Assembly (NCBI RefSeq): GCF_044385915.1
Contig: NZ_JBISCC010000122.1
Span: forward strand, 186,001 to 250,000
Direction: 5' to 3'
Length of the DNA stretch: 64,000 nt
Source of the DNA: Thalassobellus citreus
GTDB lineage: Bacteria > Bacteroidota > Bacteroidia > Flavobacteriales > Flavobacteriaceae
The position numbers were made by a program, and so were the translations under genes. Position 1 is the first letter of the stretch, and each line of letters begins with the position of its first letter. Positions 52,188-61,301 of the stretch are shown here, in pieces. The notes beneath the pieces are model-generated. The model was not told the DNA's origin, did not search any database, and saw nothing but the letters and a program-made list of their open reading frames with translations.

Positions 52188-55100
52188 ATGAAAACAAAGT
52201 TTAGTGGAATTCTAACGCTATTACTAGCGTTTGTCGTGCAACTAACGTTTGCGCAAGAAAAGACAATTTCAGGTAAGGTATCAGATGATTCTGGCTTACC
52301 TCTTCCTGGAGCAACAGTCTTAGTAAAAGGTACTACTTCTGGTACTTCAACTGATTTTGATGGTAAATATTCAATTAAAGCAAATCAAGGTGCAACTCTT
52401 GTATATAGTTTTGTTGGGTACACAACCAAAGAGGTAGCTGTTGGTACTTCAAACACAATTAATGTTACAATGACAGAAGATGCAGAGTCTTTAGAAGAGG
52501 TTGTTGTAACTGCTTTTGGTAAAACAAAGCAAAAAAGATCACTAGGTTATTCTGCAACTGCTGTAGACAATGAGACAATTACATCAGTAAGTACAACCAA
52601 CCCTCTTGAAAGTCTTTCGGGTAAAGTTGCTGGTGTTGATATTACAGCTCCTGCACAGCCTGGAGCCTCAGCCAAAGTTATATTAAGAGGCTTTAGCACA
52701 TTGGGAAACAACGGTCCTTTATATGTTATAGATGGTACGCCAATTTCATCTGCATCTAATGCAAGTACTGGTATAAACAGATCATATGATGGAGGAACAA
52801 ATGTAAATGATTTAGATCCTAATGCAATTGAAAGCATTAACATACTAAAAGGTGGTCCTGCATCAGCTTTATATGGTTCAAGAGCTTCTAATGGAGCTAT
52901 CATTATTACGACTAAAAAAGGTCGTGCTGGTCAAAAGCTTAAAGTTGAATTATCTAGTTCTATAGATTTCCTTGAAGTTGCAAGAGTACCACATTTACAA
53001 CAAAAATGGGGACAAGGATGGAATGGTAGTGATTCATCAGGTTTACCAACTGGCGGATCAGGTGCAACAAATGAAAATGGATCATGGGGACCTGCTTTTA
53101 ATGGTCAAGTTCGTATTTGGGGACAAATAGTAGACAACAGTCAACAAATAAAACCTTATGTGAATCTTGAAAATAACATCCGAGATTTTTATGACATAGG
53201 AAATACTTACTCTAATTCACTAAGGTTAAGTGGAGGAGGAGAAATGTCTGATTTTTCATTAATTTTCTCTAAACAAGATACAGATGGGGTAATACCTACA
53301 GATGCAGATGGATTTAAAAAGAAAACTTTAAGTTTAAACGCTGGTATTACTGATGGAAGATTGAGGGCAAGAGTATCTGCTAATTACGCTCAAACTCGTC
53401 AAAACGCTGTAAACACTGGACAAGGTGACGCAGCAGGTCAAGGAAATGTTTTTATGCAAGAATTATTACAAATACCAAGAGGTATTAGTTTAATTGATTT
53501 AGAAGATTATGAAAATAATATTTTCAACTCAAATGATTGGTTTTATACTCCATACTCTCAAAACCCTTATTGGACAATAAAAGAAAATTCTACAAGAATA
53601 AGACGTGATCGTGTATATGGAAACATTAACTTATCTTATGATATTTTACCAAATTTATCTGCAACACTTCAATTAGGAGCTGATATTATAAATGGAGGCA
53701 CACATACTCACGGTGCAGTAGTAAAATACACTCCAGGAAGTGCTCAAAACCTTTTAGGGACTTCAGAAATAGTAGGAGGAGTTGGTGAATCATCGTATCA
53801 AACAAGACGTTATGAAAACTTTTTTAGTCTAGATTATAATACGGAATTAAATGAAGATTTTGGTTTAGAAGCATCTCTAGGTGCAACTCAACGAAAAATA
53901 ACTAGTACTTCTTTAGCAGTATCAGTTACAAATTTAGATATTCCAAATTTTTATGAAATTTCTAACTCTGCTGTACTACCAGTAACAGGGCAAGCTGATT
54001 CAAAATCAGCGAACTTCTCTGTATTTAGTACTGCAACATTATCATATAAAGATCGTCTTTTCTTAAATTTAACTGGAAGAAACGAGTGGACTTCAACATT
54101 AGCTATTGGAAATAATTCATATTTTTATCCTTCTGTAAACTTAAGTGCCATAGCTATTGATAATGGAACTCACTTTTTAAAATTACGTGCAGGTTTTTCT
54201 CAATTAGCTAATGGAGCTCCAATTTACAGTACAGAAAGTACAGCTACCCAAGGTGTAGCAGGTGCATATTTTGGATCTATAAACTTCCCTTTTAATGGTT
54301 TAAACTCTTTTGAAATAGGAAGAACATTAGGAAATAAAGGTATTGAACCTGAATTTACTGATGAATATGAATTTGGTATTGAAGGTTCGTTTTTTAATAA
54401 CAGAGTAAAAGCTGATATAACTTACTACAATAAGGCTACTGATGGTGTTATTATTGGACAACAATTACCTCCATCAACTGGTTATGGAACTATTGTAGGA
54501 AACTTTATTGACATTGAAAATAAAGGTATTGAAGCAGCTATTGGGTTAGTTCCAATAAAAACTAATAATTTTAGTTGGAATATAGATTACACGTTTACAA
54601 AAAACGAAAATGAAGTAACAAAACTTCCTGATGGAATTGATAAATTCCTAATTAATGGAGCATACAATATTAATTTTTATGCAATTAAAGGTCAACCTCT
54701 TGGAATATTCCAAGGTAGAACCCCTTTACTAAATGATGCAGGTCAAGTTGTTGTAGACCCTAACACAGGTATTCCACTACAAACTACTGATGAGCAAGAC
54801 TTAGGGTCATCTCAAAGAGATTTTGTTATGGGACTTCAAAATACATTTAAGTATAAAAACTTAAGATTATCTTTTGCATTCGACTGGAAAGAAGGTGGAT
54901 TAATGTACTCTTACACTTCAAGATTATTAGGGTTTACTGGGAATTCAATTGCAACAACTTATAATGAACGAAACCCGTTTATTGTACCTAGTTCAGTAAA
55001 TGTTGATACTCCTGCTGTATTAAATCCAGATGGTAGTGTTTTAACTCCTGCTACATATGTAGAAAATAATACTGCTATTGATTTTGGTGCAGTTACTGGT

Positions 55101-55406
55101 TATTATAGTTCTAGTAATAACCCTAGTACTGAGGCAACAAACCATGTTATAGACAAAACATTTATTAGACTACGTGATTTATCTTTATCTTATAGTTTAC
55201 CGTCTAAAATTATAGATGCTACTGGTTTTCAAAATATCACATTTAGTGTATATGGTAAAAACTTAATGTTATGGACACCAAATGAGAATCCGTATGTAGA
55301 TCCTGAACTATCTACTTTTGGTAGTGATTTAGCAAGTGAGTTTGGAGAGTTCTCTGCAAACCCAGCACAAAGAACTTATGGTATGTCTTTAAAAATGACA
55401 TTTTAA
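52188..55406 (+). CDS. SusC/RagA family TonB-linked outer-membrane transporter
   Basis: A 1072-residue importer. The signal peptide covers about 1-23 (LTFAQ). A carboxypeptidase-regulatory-like domain (about 25-100, ISGKVSDDSGLPLPGATVLV) is followed by LEEVVVTAFG as TonB box/linker. The plug contains LSGKVAGVDITAPAQPG, VLRGFSTLGNNGPLYVIDG and the PASALYGSRASNGAIIITTKKG segment. A barrel ends in MSLKMTF. The ATG preceding MKTKFSGIL was chosen over a TTG 30 bases upstream. The SusD partner follows 18 bases later. Substrate unknown. Confidence 0.95.
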   Translation: MKTKFSGILTLLLAFVVQLTFAQEKTISGKVSDDSGLPLPGATVLVKGTTSGTSTDFDGKYSIKANQGATLVYSFVGYTTKEVAVGTSNTINVTMTEDAESLEEVVVTAFGKTKQKRSLGYSATAVDNETITSVSTTNPLESLSGKVAGVDITAPAQPGASAKVILRGFSTLGNNGPLYVIDGTPISSASNASTGINRSYDGGTNVNDLDPNAIESINILKGGPASALYGSRASNGAIIITTKKGRAGQKLKVELSSSIDFLEVARVPHLQQKWGQGWNGSDSSGLPTGGSGATNENGSWGPAFNGQVRIWGQIVDNSQQIKPYVNLENNIRDFYDIGNTYSNSLRLSGGGEMSDFSLIFSKQDTDGVIPTDADGFKKKTLSLNAGITDGRLRARVSANYAQTRQNAVNTGQGDAAGQGNVFMQELLQIPRGISLIDLEDYENNIFNSNDWFYTPYSQNPYWTIKENSTRIRRDRVYGNINLSYDILPNLSATLQLGADIINGGTHTHGAVVKYTPGSAQNLLGTSEIVGGVGESSYQTRRYENFFSLDYNTELNEDFGLEASLGATQRKITSTSLAVSVTNLDIPNFYEISNSAVLPVTGQADSKSANFSVFSTATLSYKDRLFLNLTGRNEWTSTLAIGNNSYFYPSVNLSAIAIDNGTHFLKLRAGFSQLANGAPIYSTESTATQGVAGAYFGSINFPFNGLNSFEIGRTLGNKGIEPEFTDEYEFGIEGSFFNNRVKADITYYNKATDGVIIGQQLPPSTGYGTIVGNFIDIENKGIEAAIGLVPIKTNNFSWNIDYTFTKNENEVTKLPDGIDKFLINGAYNINFYAIKGQPLGIFQGRTPLLNDAGQVVVDPNTGIPLQTTDEQDLGSSQRDFVMGLQNTFKYKNLRLSFAFDWKEGGLMYSYTSRLLGFTGNSIATTYNERNPFIVPSSVNVDTPAVLNPDGSVLTPATYVENNTAIDFGAVTGYYSSSNNPSTEATNHVIDKTFIRLRDLSLSYSLPSKIIDATGFQNITFSVYGKNLMLWTPNENPYVDPELSTFGSDLASEFGEFSANPAQRTYGMSLKMTF

Positions 55407-55424
55407 CAAATAAAAAAAATAACA

Positions 55425-56864
55425 ATGAAAAAAATAATATTAGTATTAATTGGATTTGGAATTTTATTTTCTTGCGAAACGCAATTAGATATAAACAGAG
55501 ACCCAGATTCTTTAACGCCAGCAGATTTAGCACTTGATGTTGAATTACCAGCAAGTATAACAGCAGTCGCAGGTGTTCAAGGAGCTAACTGGGCAATAAT
55601 TGGAGGTATTTGGTCTCAAATGTGGGCACAAAGTTTATCTTCAAGTCAATATAGAGTAATTGATAATTATACACTAGGAACTACTGACGGTATTTCTACA
55701 GGTAGTTGGAATGCTGCTTATGATGGCTTATTAGATATTAGAAACATTAAAGCGAATGCTTTAGAAGGAGAAAACTGGAATTATTACTTAATAGCAACTA
55801 CTTTAGAATGTTATTTATCTCAAATGTTAGTTGATTGGTACGGAGACATTCCATATACTGAGGCTAATAACCCTGAAATATTTCAACCAAATTTTGATTC
55901 AGGACAGGATGTTTACGATTTAATGATTTCAGACCTTGATAAAGCTTTAGGTTATAATTTAGGAACATCTGAAGGTAAAGCACCAGGAGCAGATGATTTA
56001 ATTTTTGGTGGCGATATGACCAATTGGGTTAAATTTGCTAATACACTTAAATTAAAAATATTTTTACGCCAAACCGAAGCTAGGCCATCAGTTGCTCAAG
56101 CAGGAATTACTGCATTGTTAAACTCAAATGCTCCTTTCTTAGATGTAGACGCATCTTTGACAGGTTTTACAGATGCACCAAATTTGAGTAATCCTTTATA
56201 TGAGTCAGACAAAAGACAATTAAATACTACACTAAATTTGAGAGCTAGTACAACTATGCATTCATATTTAACAGCTAATAGTGATGAAAGAATTTCTTTA
56301 TACTATTCTCCAGGTAATTCATTAGATCAAGGAGATTATGATAGTACTGCGTCTCCAAGTTCTGTTGCTGTTTCAATATTACATCCTGAGACTCCTGTTT
56401 ATTTTATAAGCCTTGAAGAAAGCTTATTTATGCAAGCAGAAGCTATGGAACGCTACAAAAGTGGTTCTGGAGCAAAAGCCTTATATGATGCAGCTATTGC
56501 AGAAAATTTTAACAAATGGACATTAGATGGTTCAACTTATACTGCTCCTTCTGGAGTTTATGAATATCCTACAGGTACATTTGATGATAAACTTACAGCT
56601 ATAATTACTCAAAAGTGGTTAGCAAGTTATCCTGGAAATGGAGCAGAAGCCTTCTTTGAATGGCATAGAACTGGTATACCTGCTACATCTTCTGTTCCAC
56701 AAACAGATGTTGGTTATGTTCCTGGTGAATTTGCAGTTTCAGTAACTGGTGTTCTTGGAAATGGTTTTCCTCAACGCTTATTATATCCTAACACGGAAAC
56801 GTCTAGAAATGCAAATGCTCCAGCAGTGGCACCTATTACTACACCAATTTGGTGGAATAAATAA
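55425..56864 (+). CDS. SusD/RagB family surface lipoprotein
   Basis: A 479-residue substrate-binding lid for the SusC transporter. The lipobox is GILFSC with Cys at about 17. It belongs to the SusD group with segments such as SQMWAQSLSSSQYR, LVDWYGDIPYTEA, WVKFANTLKLKIFLR, EESLFMQAEAMER and AEAFFEWHRTGIP. Such lipoproteins cap the SusC barrel and bind glycans, peptides or other oligomers. No polysaccharide-degrading gene lies nearby to suggest a substrate. Confidence 0.94.
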   Translation: MKKIILVLIGFGILFSCETQLDINRDPDSLTPADLALDVELPASITAVAGVQGANWAIIGGIWSQMWAQSLSSSQYRVIDNYTLGTTDGISTGSWNAAYDGLLDIRNIKANALEGENWNYYLIATTLECYLSQMLVDWYGDIPYTEANNPEIFQPNFDSGQDVYDLMISDLDKALGYNLGTSEGKAPGADDLIFGGDMTNWVKFANTLKLKIFLRQTEARPSVAQAGITALLNSNAPFLDVDASLTGFTDAPNLSNPLYESDKRQLNTTLNLRASTTMHSYLTANSDERISLYYSPGNSLDQGDYDSTASPSSVAVSILHPETPVYFISLEESLFMQAEAMERYKSGSGAKALYDAAIAENFNKWTLDGSTYTAPSGVYEYPTGTFDDKLTAIITQKWLASYPGNGAEAFFEWHRTGIPATSSVPQTDVGYVPGEFAVSVTGVLGNGFPQRLLYPNTETSRNANAPAVAPITTPIWWNK

Positions 56865-56882
56865 TAAAAAAAAAGAGAAATT

Positions 56883-57551
56883 ATGAAAAAAATATTAATG
56901 AGTTTAGTTTGTATTACAACACTCTTTTTGAGTTCTTGTACTACTGATACAACTGGTGATGTATCAAAAGTAACTGTTTTTCCTGAAATTTCGGCAAAAG
57001 GAGATCCTGTTATGTTTTTAGAATTAGGGGGAACTTTTGCAGATCCTGGGGCATCAGCTTCAGTTGCAGGAGCGCCTGTTGAATTTCAAACATCTAGTAA
57101 TGTTGATAATAGTACGCCTGGATTTTATACTGTAAATTATTCAGTTGAAAACAGCGATGGTTTTGAAGCTGTAGCTTTTAGAACAGTAATTGTTTATGAA
57201 AACAATGGAACAGTTGCTGGAGTTTACTGGGGAAGAAGAACAACTAGAGGAATTGAAAGCCCTATTCTTGTGTCAACTAGATCTGACGGAAATTTTAATT
57301 GCACAGATATTTTAGGAGGTTATTATGAACAAAGTACAAATAATTACGGTCCAAATTATGGTGCAGATGCAGTAATTACAGTTGATATATCAGCAGGAAC
57401 AGTAACTTCAACTGGTAGTACTATTGGTTTTGGTCCAGTATCTATGAGTGGAGGAACCATCTCTGCAGATGGAAGAACAATGAACTGGACAGGAACTTTA
57501 GATAATTATGCTTTTGGTTTTCCTGTAGAATTAGTTAAAATAACACCATAA
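56883..57551 (+). CDS. DUF5011/BT_2262-like surface lipoprotein
   Basis: A 222-residue lipoprotein (lipobox LFLSSC, Cys near 19). An immunoglobulin-like DUF5011-type domain covers about 30-110 (LELGGTFADPGASASV, GFYTVNYSVENSDG). A C-terminal beta-rich domain with YWGRRTTRGIESPILVSTR and GTISADGRTMNWTGTL is seen in proteins downstream of SusCD pairs (BT_2262 type). It sits 18 bases after susD-like in the same operon and may help capture substrate at the cell surface. Confidence 0.78.
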   Translation: MKKILMSLVCITTLFLSSCTTDTTGDVSKVTVFPEISAKGDPVMFLELGGTFADPGASASVAGAPVEFQTSSNVDNSTPGFYTVNYSVENSDGFEAVAFRTVIVYENNGTVAGVYWGRRTTRGIESPILVSTRSDGNFNCTDILGGYYEQSTNNYGPNYGADAVITVDISAGTVTSTGSTIGFGPVSMSGGTISADGRTMNWTGTLDNYAFGFPVELVKITP

Positions 57552-57567
57552 ATAAAACAATATAGAA

Positions 57568-58056
57568 ATGAAAATATTTAAAAATAAATTTAAAGCACTA
57601 CTTCTAAGTGCATTTTTAATCACATCATTTATTGCTTGTGATGAAGGTGGAAATCCCGATCCTGGAGCAACAGCTTTGGTTAATATAGCAGGCGACTGGA
57701 CTGTAGACATTTTAAGAGATGGATCTGAATTTAGTCATGGACATATAAGTACATATAACACATCTGCTAATATAGCTACAGAATTCTGGTTAGATGATTT
57801 GGAAAGTGGATGGGGTTTAAAATCTAAAGTTAATTTTAACGAATCTGAATTAGCTTTTTCTGGAGAAAACTTAGCAGAGTTATATTATGATGTTACAGTT
57901 ACTATTACAGATGGAGTATTTGTAAAAAATGGAACTACAGCTCCTAGTGGAACTGTAACTGATAGTATCTATTTTAAAGCTGTTTTTTCAGATGTTCCAA
58001 CTCGAGTATTTGAGTATTATGGACATAAAAGAACAGGTTTTAGAGAAGATGAATAA
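57568..58056 (+). CDS. small lipoprotein, lipid-binding putative hydrolase-like
   Basis: A 162-residue lipoprotein (lipobox ITSFIAC, Cys near 24). One beta-rich domain follows, with IAGDWTVDILRDGSEF, TEFWLDDLESGWGLKSKVNF and the C-terminal EYYGHKRTGFRED. It resembles the Lipid_bd family that accompanies some SusCD operons. No catalytic residues can be named. It is the last gene before a terminator, so the SusC-SusD-lipoprotein-lipoprotein set forms one operon. Confidence 0.7.
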   Translation: MKIFKNKFKALLLSAFLITSFIACDEGGNPDPGATALVNIAGDWTVDILRDGSEFSHGHISTYNTSANIATEFWLDDLESGWGLKSKVNFNESELAFSGENLAELYYDVTVTITDGVFVKNGTTAPSGTVTDSIYFKAVFSDVPTRVFEYYGHKRTGFREDE

Positions 58057-58080
58057 ATATTAGAATTTAGTTTTATATAA

Positions 58081-58115
58081 AAGTCATCCATATCTTTTTG
58101 GATGGCTTTTTTTTT
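58081..58115 (+). terminator. terminator of the SusCD operon
   Basis: The stem AAGTCATCCA/TGGATGGCTT (one G-T pair) is followed by nine T residues, 25 bases after the last lipoprotein stop. Confidence 0.88.
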
Positions 58116-58148
58116 ATAAAATAATTAACTATTGTATCTTTATAAAAA

Positions 58149-59612
58149 ATGTTTAGAATGAAATTTTATTATTCATTATATCTTCTTTTAACTTCTTTAT
58201 TATTTACTTCTTGTACAAGAGATAATAACATCCCTCTAAACCAAGAAAAAAAACAACAACCAGATATAGACATAGAAATACCTATTTCAAATACTATAGG
58301 AGTAATAACAAATGAAAAAGGGATTTATGATGGCTATACATTATTTACTCCATCCAAATCAAAGAATACATACTTAATAAATAATTGTGGTGAAGTATTA
58401 AACCAATGGACAAGCAATTATTTTTCTGGAAAATCAGTTTATTTATTAGAAGATGGCTCTATTTTAAGGTCTGGTGAAATACTAAATCCGAATATAAAAA
58501 TTGGAGGTATAGGAGGGGTTATAGAATTATTTGATTGGAATAACAATCTTATATGGAGCTACGAATACTCTTCTAATCAATTTAGTCACCATCATGATGC
58601 TATTCCAATGAAAAACGGTAATATACTATTATTAATAGCCTCAATAAAAACTGGAACAGAATCTATTGCAATAGGGAGAGATCCTGAAACCATGGCTACA
58701 AATGAATTATACAATGAACAAATAATAGAAATAGAACGTGTTGGGAGTAATGATATAAACATAGTTTGGGAATGGAATATTTGGGATCATTTAATTCAAG
58801 ATTTTGATAATAAAAAAGCTAATTTTGGAATTGTAAGCGAAAACCCTCAATTATTAGATATCAACTTTGTTGGTAGGTCTGGATCAAAAGCTGATTGGTT
58901 ACATGCAAATTCAATCCAATATAACGAGCATTTAGATGAAATAATTATAAGTTTTCAAGGCACTAGTGAATTTTTTATTATTGATCATTCAACGACTACC
59001 TCTGAAGCTGCAACGCATATTGGTGGAAATAAAGGTAAAGGAGGTGATATACTTTATAGGTGGGGCAATCCTGCAGCTTATAAATTAGGAACAAAAAATG
59101 ATAGAACTTTATTTGGACAACATTACCCTCATTGGATACCAGATAATTATACAGACGGGGGTAAGATTTTAATTTTCAATAATGGATTAGATCGTCCAGA
59201 TGGAGATTACTCAACTGTTAACATAATTAATCCTTTAAAGGATAGTTTTGGTAACTACTTATTTAATTCTGGGTCCCCATATGGACCAATCAGTGCCGAA
59301 TGGGAATACAAAGACATTGGTAATTTCTTCTCAGAAATTATTTCAAGTGCACAACGTTTACCAAATGGAAACACTATAATATGTGAAGGACAAATGGGGC
59401 GCTTTTTTGAAATTAATGAAGTTGGACAAAAAGTTTGGGAATATATTAATCCAGACTCTGCAAATGGTATATTAAGTCAAGGAGAAGAAGGCTTAGATAT
59501 CGCTGTTTTTAGAGCATTAAAATATAGCAAAGATTATCCTGCTTTTCAAAATAAAGACCTATCAGCAGGTAATCCAATAGAAATAAATCCAAATATTGGG
59601 AATTGCCAATAA
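58149..59612 (+). CDS. arylsulfotransferase-like (ASST) lipoprotein
   Basis: A 487-residue protein with a lipoprotein signal peptide (lipobox SLLFTSC). It resembles the bacterial arylsulfate sulfotransferase family, six-bladed propellers that move sulfate between phenols through a histidine. Candidate active-site His residues stand in HHHDAIPMKNGNI, DWLHANSIQYN and GQHYPHWIPD. The repeated W-E/N-W strands (VWEWNIWDHL, AEWEYKDIG) fit propeller blades. Starting at the ATG nine bases downstream is equally possible. A terminator separates it from the SusCD operon. Confidence 0.82.
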   Translation: MFRMKFYYSLYLLLTSLLFTSCTRDNNIPLNQEKKQQPDIDIEIPISNTIGVITNEKGIYDGYTLFTPSKSKNTYLINNCGEVLNQWTSNYFSGKSVYLLEDGSILRSGEILNPNIKIGGIGGVIELFDWNNNLIWSYEYSSNQFSHHHDAIPMKNGNILLLIASIKTGTESIAIGRDPETMATNELYNEQIIEIERVGSNDINIVWEWNIWDHLIQDFDNKKANFGIVSENPQLLDINFVGRSGSKADWLHANSIQYNEHLDEIIISFQGTSEFFIIDHSTTTSEAATHIGGNKGKGGDILYRWGNPAAYKLGTKNDRTLFGQHYPHWIPDNYTDGGKILIFNNGLDRPDGDYSTVNIINPLKDSFGNYLFNSGSPYGPISAEWEYKDIGNFFSEIISSAQRLPNGNTIICEGQMGRFFEINEVGQKVWEYINPDSANGILSQGEEGLDIAVFRALKYSKDYPAFQNKDLSAGNPIEINPNIGNCQ

Positions 59613-59623
59613 AAGAATATACT

Positions 59624-59656
59624 AAAAAACCACCTCTACCGAGGTGGTTTTTTTTA
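59624..59656 (+). terminator. terminator of the arylsulfotransferase-like gene
   Basis: A perfect 10-bp stem AAACCACCTC/GAGGTGGTTT with loop TACC is followed by a T-run. Its tail overlaps the presumed rlmB promoter. Confidence 0.9.
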
Positions 59657-59668
59657 TACCTTTACCCC

Positions 59669-60403
59669 ATGCAAGAACAAACACAAATTTTTGGTATTAG
59701 AGCTATTATTGAAGCTATAAATGCGGGTAAAACAATTGATAAGGTATTCCTTCAAAAAGGATTAAAAGGAGAACTGTTTAGTGAATTAGAAAGTGTATTA
59801 AGAAAAAACAGTATTAACTCATCTTATGTTCCTGTTGAAAAACTCAACAGATTAACAAGAAGTAATCACCAAGGTGCTGTGGCACAAATATCACCTATTG
59901 CTTTTCATGATATGGAAACGTTAGTTACTAGTGTTTTTGAATCTGGCAAAACTCCTCTGTTTTTATTGCTTGACCAATTAAGCGATGTACGTAATTTTGG
60001 TGCTATCATTAGAACTGCAGAATGCACTGGTGTTGACGGCATTATTATCCAGAAAAAAGGTGGTGCTCCTGTAAATGGAGATACTATTAAAACAAGTGCA
60101 GGTGCTGTTTTTAAAATTCCAATTTGTAAAGTAGATCATATTAAAGATGCTGTGTTTTTTATGCAAGCATCAGAAATCAAAGTAATTGCTGCTACCGAGA
60201 AAACAGACAACACCTTATACGATGTTTCTTTTAAAGAACCTTGTGCAATTATTATGGGTTCTGAAGATAGAGGTATAAATCCCTCTACTTTAAAAGTTGT
60301 AGATGCTAAAGCAAAGTTACCCTTGTTAGGAGATATAGAATCTTTAAATGTATCAGTTGCTTGTGGTGCTTTTTTATATGAAGCAGTAAGACAACGTCGC
60401 TAA
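59669..60403 (+). CDS. rlmB: TrmH-family 23S rRNA 2'-O-methyltransferase RlmB
   Basis: A 244-residue SPOUT methyltransferase that methylates the ribose of G2251 in 23S rRNA. An N-terminal SpoU substrate-binding domain (IFGIRAIIEAINAGKTIDKV, SNHQGAVAQISP) is followed by the knotted domain. Its motifs are LDQLSDVRNFGAIIRTAE (1), IIMGSEDRGI (2) and LNVSVACGAFLYEAVRQR (3). An in-frame start 66 bases upstream lies inside the preceding gene and its terminator, so the ATG was chosen. TACCTTTA, a near -7 element, ends four bases before it. The stop overlaps that of the convergent rhomboid gene. Confidence 0.92.
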   Translation: MQEQTQIFGIRAIIEAINAGKTIDKVFLQKGLKGELFSELESVLRKNSINSSYVPVEKLNRLTRSNHQGAVAQISPIAFHDMETLVTSVFESGKTPLFLLLDQLSDVRNFGAIIRTAECTGVDGIIIQKKGGAPVNGDTIKTSAGAVFKIPICKVDHIKDAVFFMQASEIKVIAATEKTDNTLYDVSFKEPCAIIMGSEDRGINPSTLKVVDAKAKLPLLGDIESLNVSVACGAFLYEAVRQRR

Positions 60404-61128
60404 TCTTTATTTTCTTTATAAGTATAATTTATTGTAGGTGCTTGCTCCTCCTCTATTTCTGGTTCAATAGATTCTATAAAGTTTCCATCTGCATCAAAAT
60501 GTTTTAAAAACGGATCGTTAGCTTCATTATAATGTTCCTGTTCCCAAATATATTTTTTTGGTTTTGCTATTTGCTTCCGAAAAAACAGAGCAAATAAAAG
60601 CCCTGTTATTAAACCCGATAAATGACCTTCCCATGAAATCTCTTCTTTAATTGGAGTAATACCCCAAATCATACTTCCGTAAAGAAAGATAACTAAAAGA
60701 GACAATGCTATTAACCGATAATGTTTAGCAAAAACACCTTTAAAAAAGGTAAAACTTACCAATACATAAATAAGTCCGCTTGCTCCTATATGATAGGATG
60801 GCCTCCCAATACACCAAGTTAAAAAACCTGAAAATAAAATTCCTAAAAGAATAACTTTCCAAGCAATGGGTCTATAGAAATAAAACAAAGCCATTGATAG
60901 CACAAATAACGGAATTGTATTATGATATATGTGTGTAATATCTCCATGAATAAACGGACTAAAAAGAATACCGCGTAATCCTTTTATTGTTTGAGGATAC
61001 ACGCCGTACTTACTAAAATTGAAACCAAAACGCACCTCAAACCAAAATACTAACCAAATAGTTAGCACAAAAAAAATGGGATACCCAACAACGCCTGTCG
61101 AGAATTTAAAATGTTCGTGTTGTTTCAT
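60400..61128 (-). CDS. rhomboid-family intramembrane serine protease
   Basis: A 242-residue protein with about six hydrophobic spans. Catalytic Ser117 is in HIGASGLIY and His169 in WEGHLSGLITGLL. The L1-loop WR motif of GlpG appears as LRGILFSPFIHGDITH. A polar, acidic C-terminal tail of about 50 residues lies in the cytoplasm. Substrates unknown. The gene is convergent with rlmB and their stop codons overlap by four bases, leaving no room for a terminator between them. Confidence 0.9.
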   Translation of the reverse strand: MKQHEHFKFSTGVVGYPIFFVLTIWLVFWFEVRFGFNFSKYGVYPQTIKGLRGILFSPFIHGDITHIYHNTIPLFVLSMALFYFYRPIAWKVILLGILFSGFLTWCIGRPSYHIGASGLIYVLVSFTFFKGVFAKHYRLIALSLLVIFLYGSMIWGITPIKEEISWEGHLSGLITGLLFALFFRKQIAKPKKYIWEQEHYNEANDPFLKHFDADGNFIESIEPEIEEEQAPTINYTYKENKD

Positions 61129-61301
61129 TACACTAAATATAGCAAATAGTTAACCAACTTAGTATTTGGTGCTAAATTGGCAGATATACCCGCGTGAGGG
61201 ATTATCTTTTAAGGATACTTCCAAAACAAATACAACCATTAATTATCCAAATTCTTTAAAAGATTTCTGTTTACACAGGAATAAATCTTTAATTTTACAT
61301 T

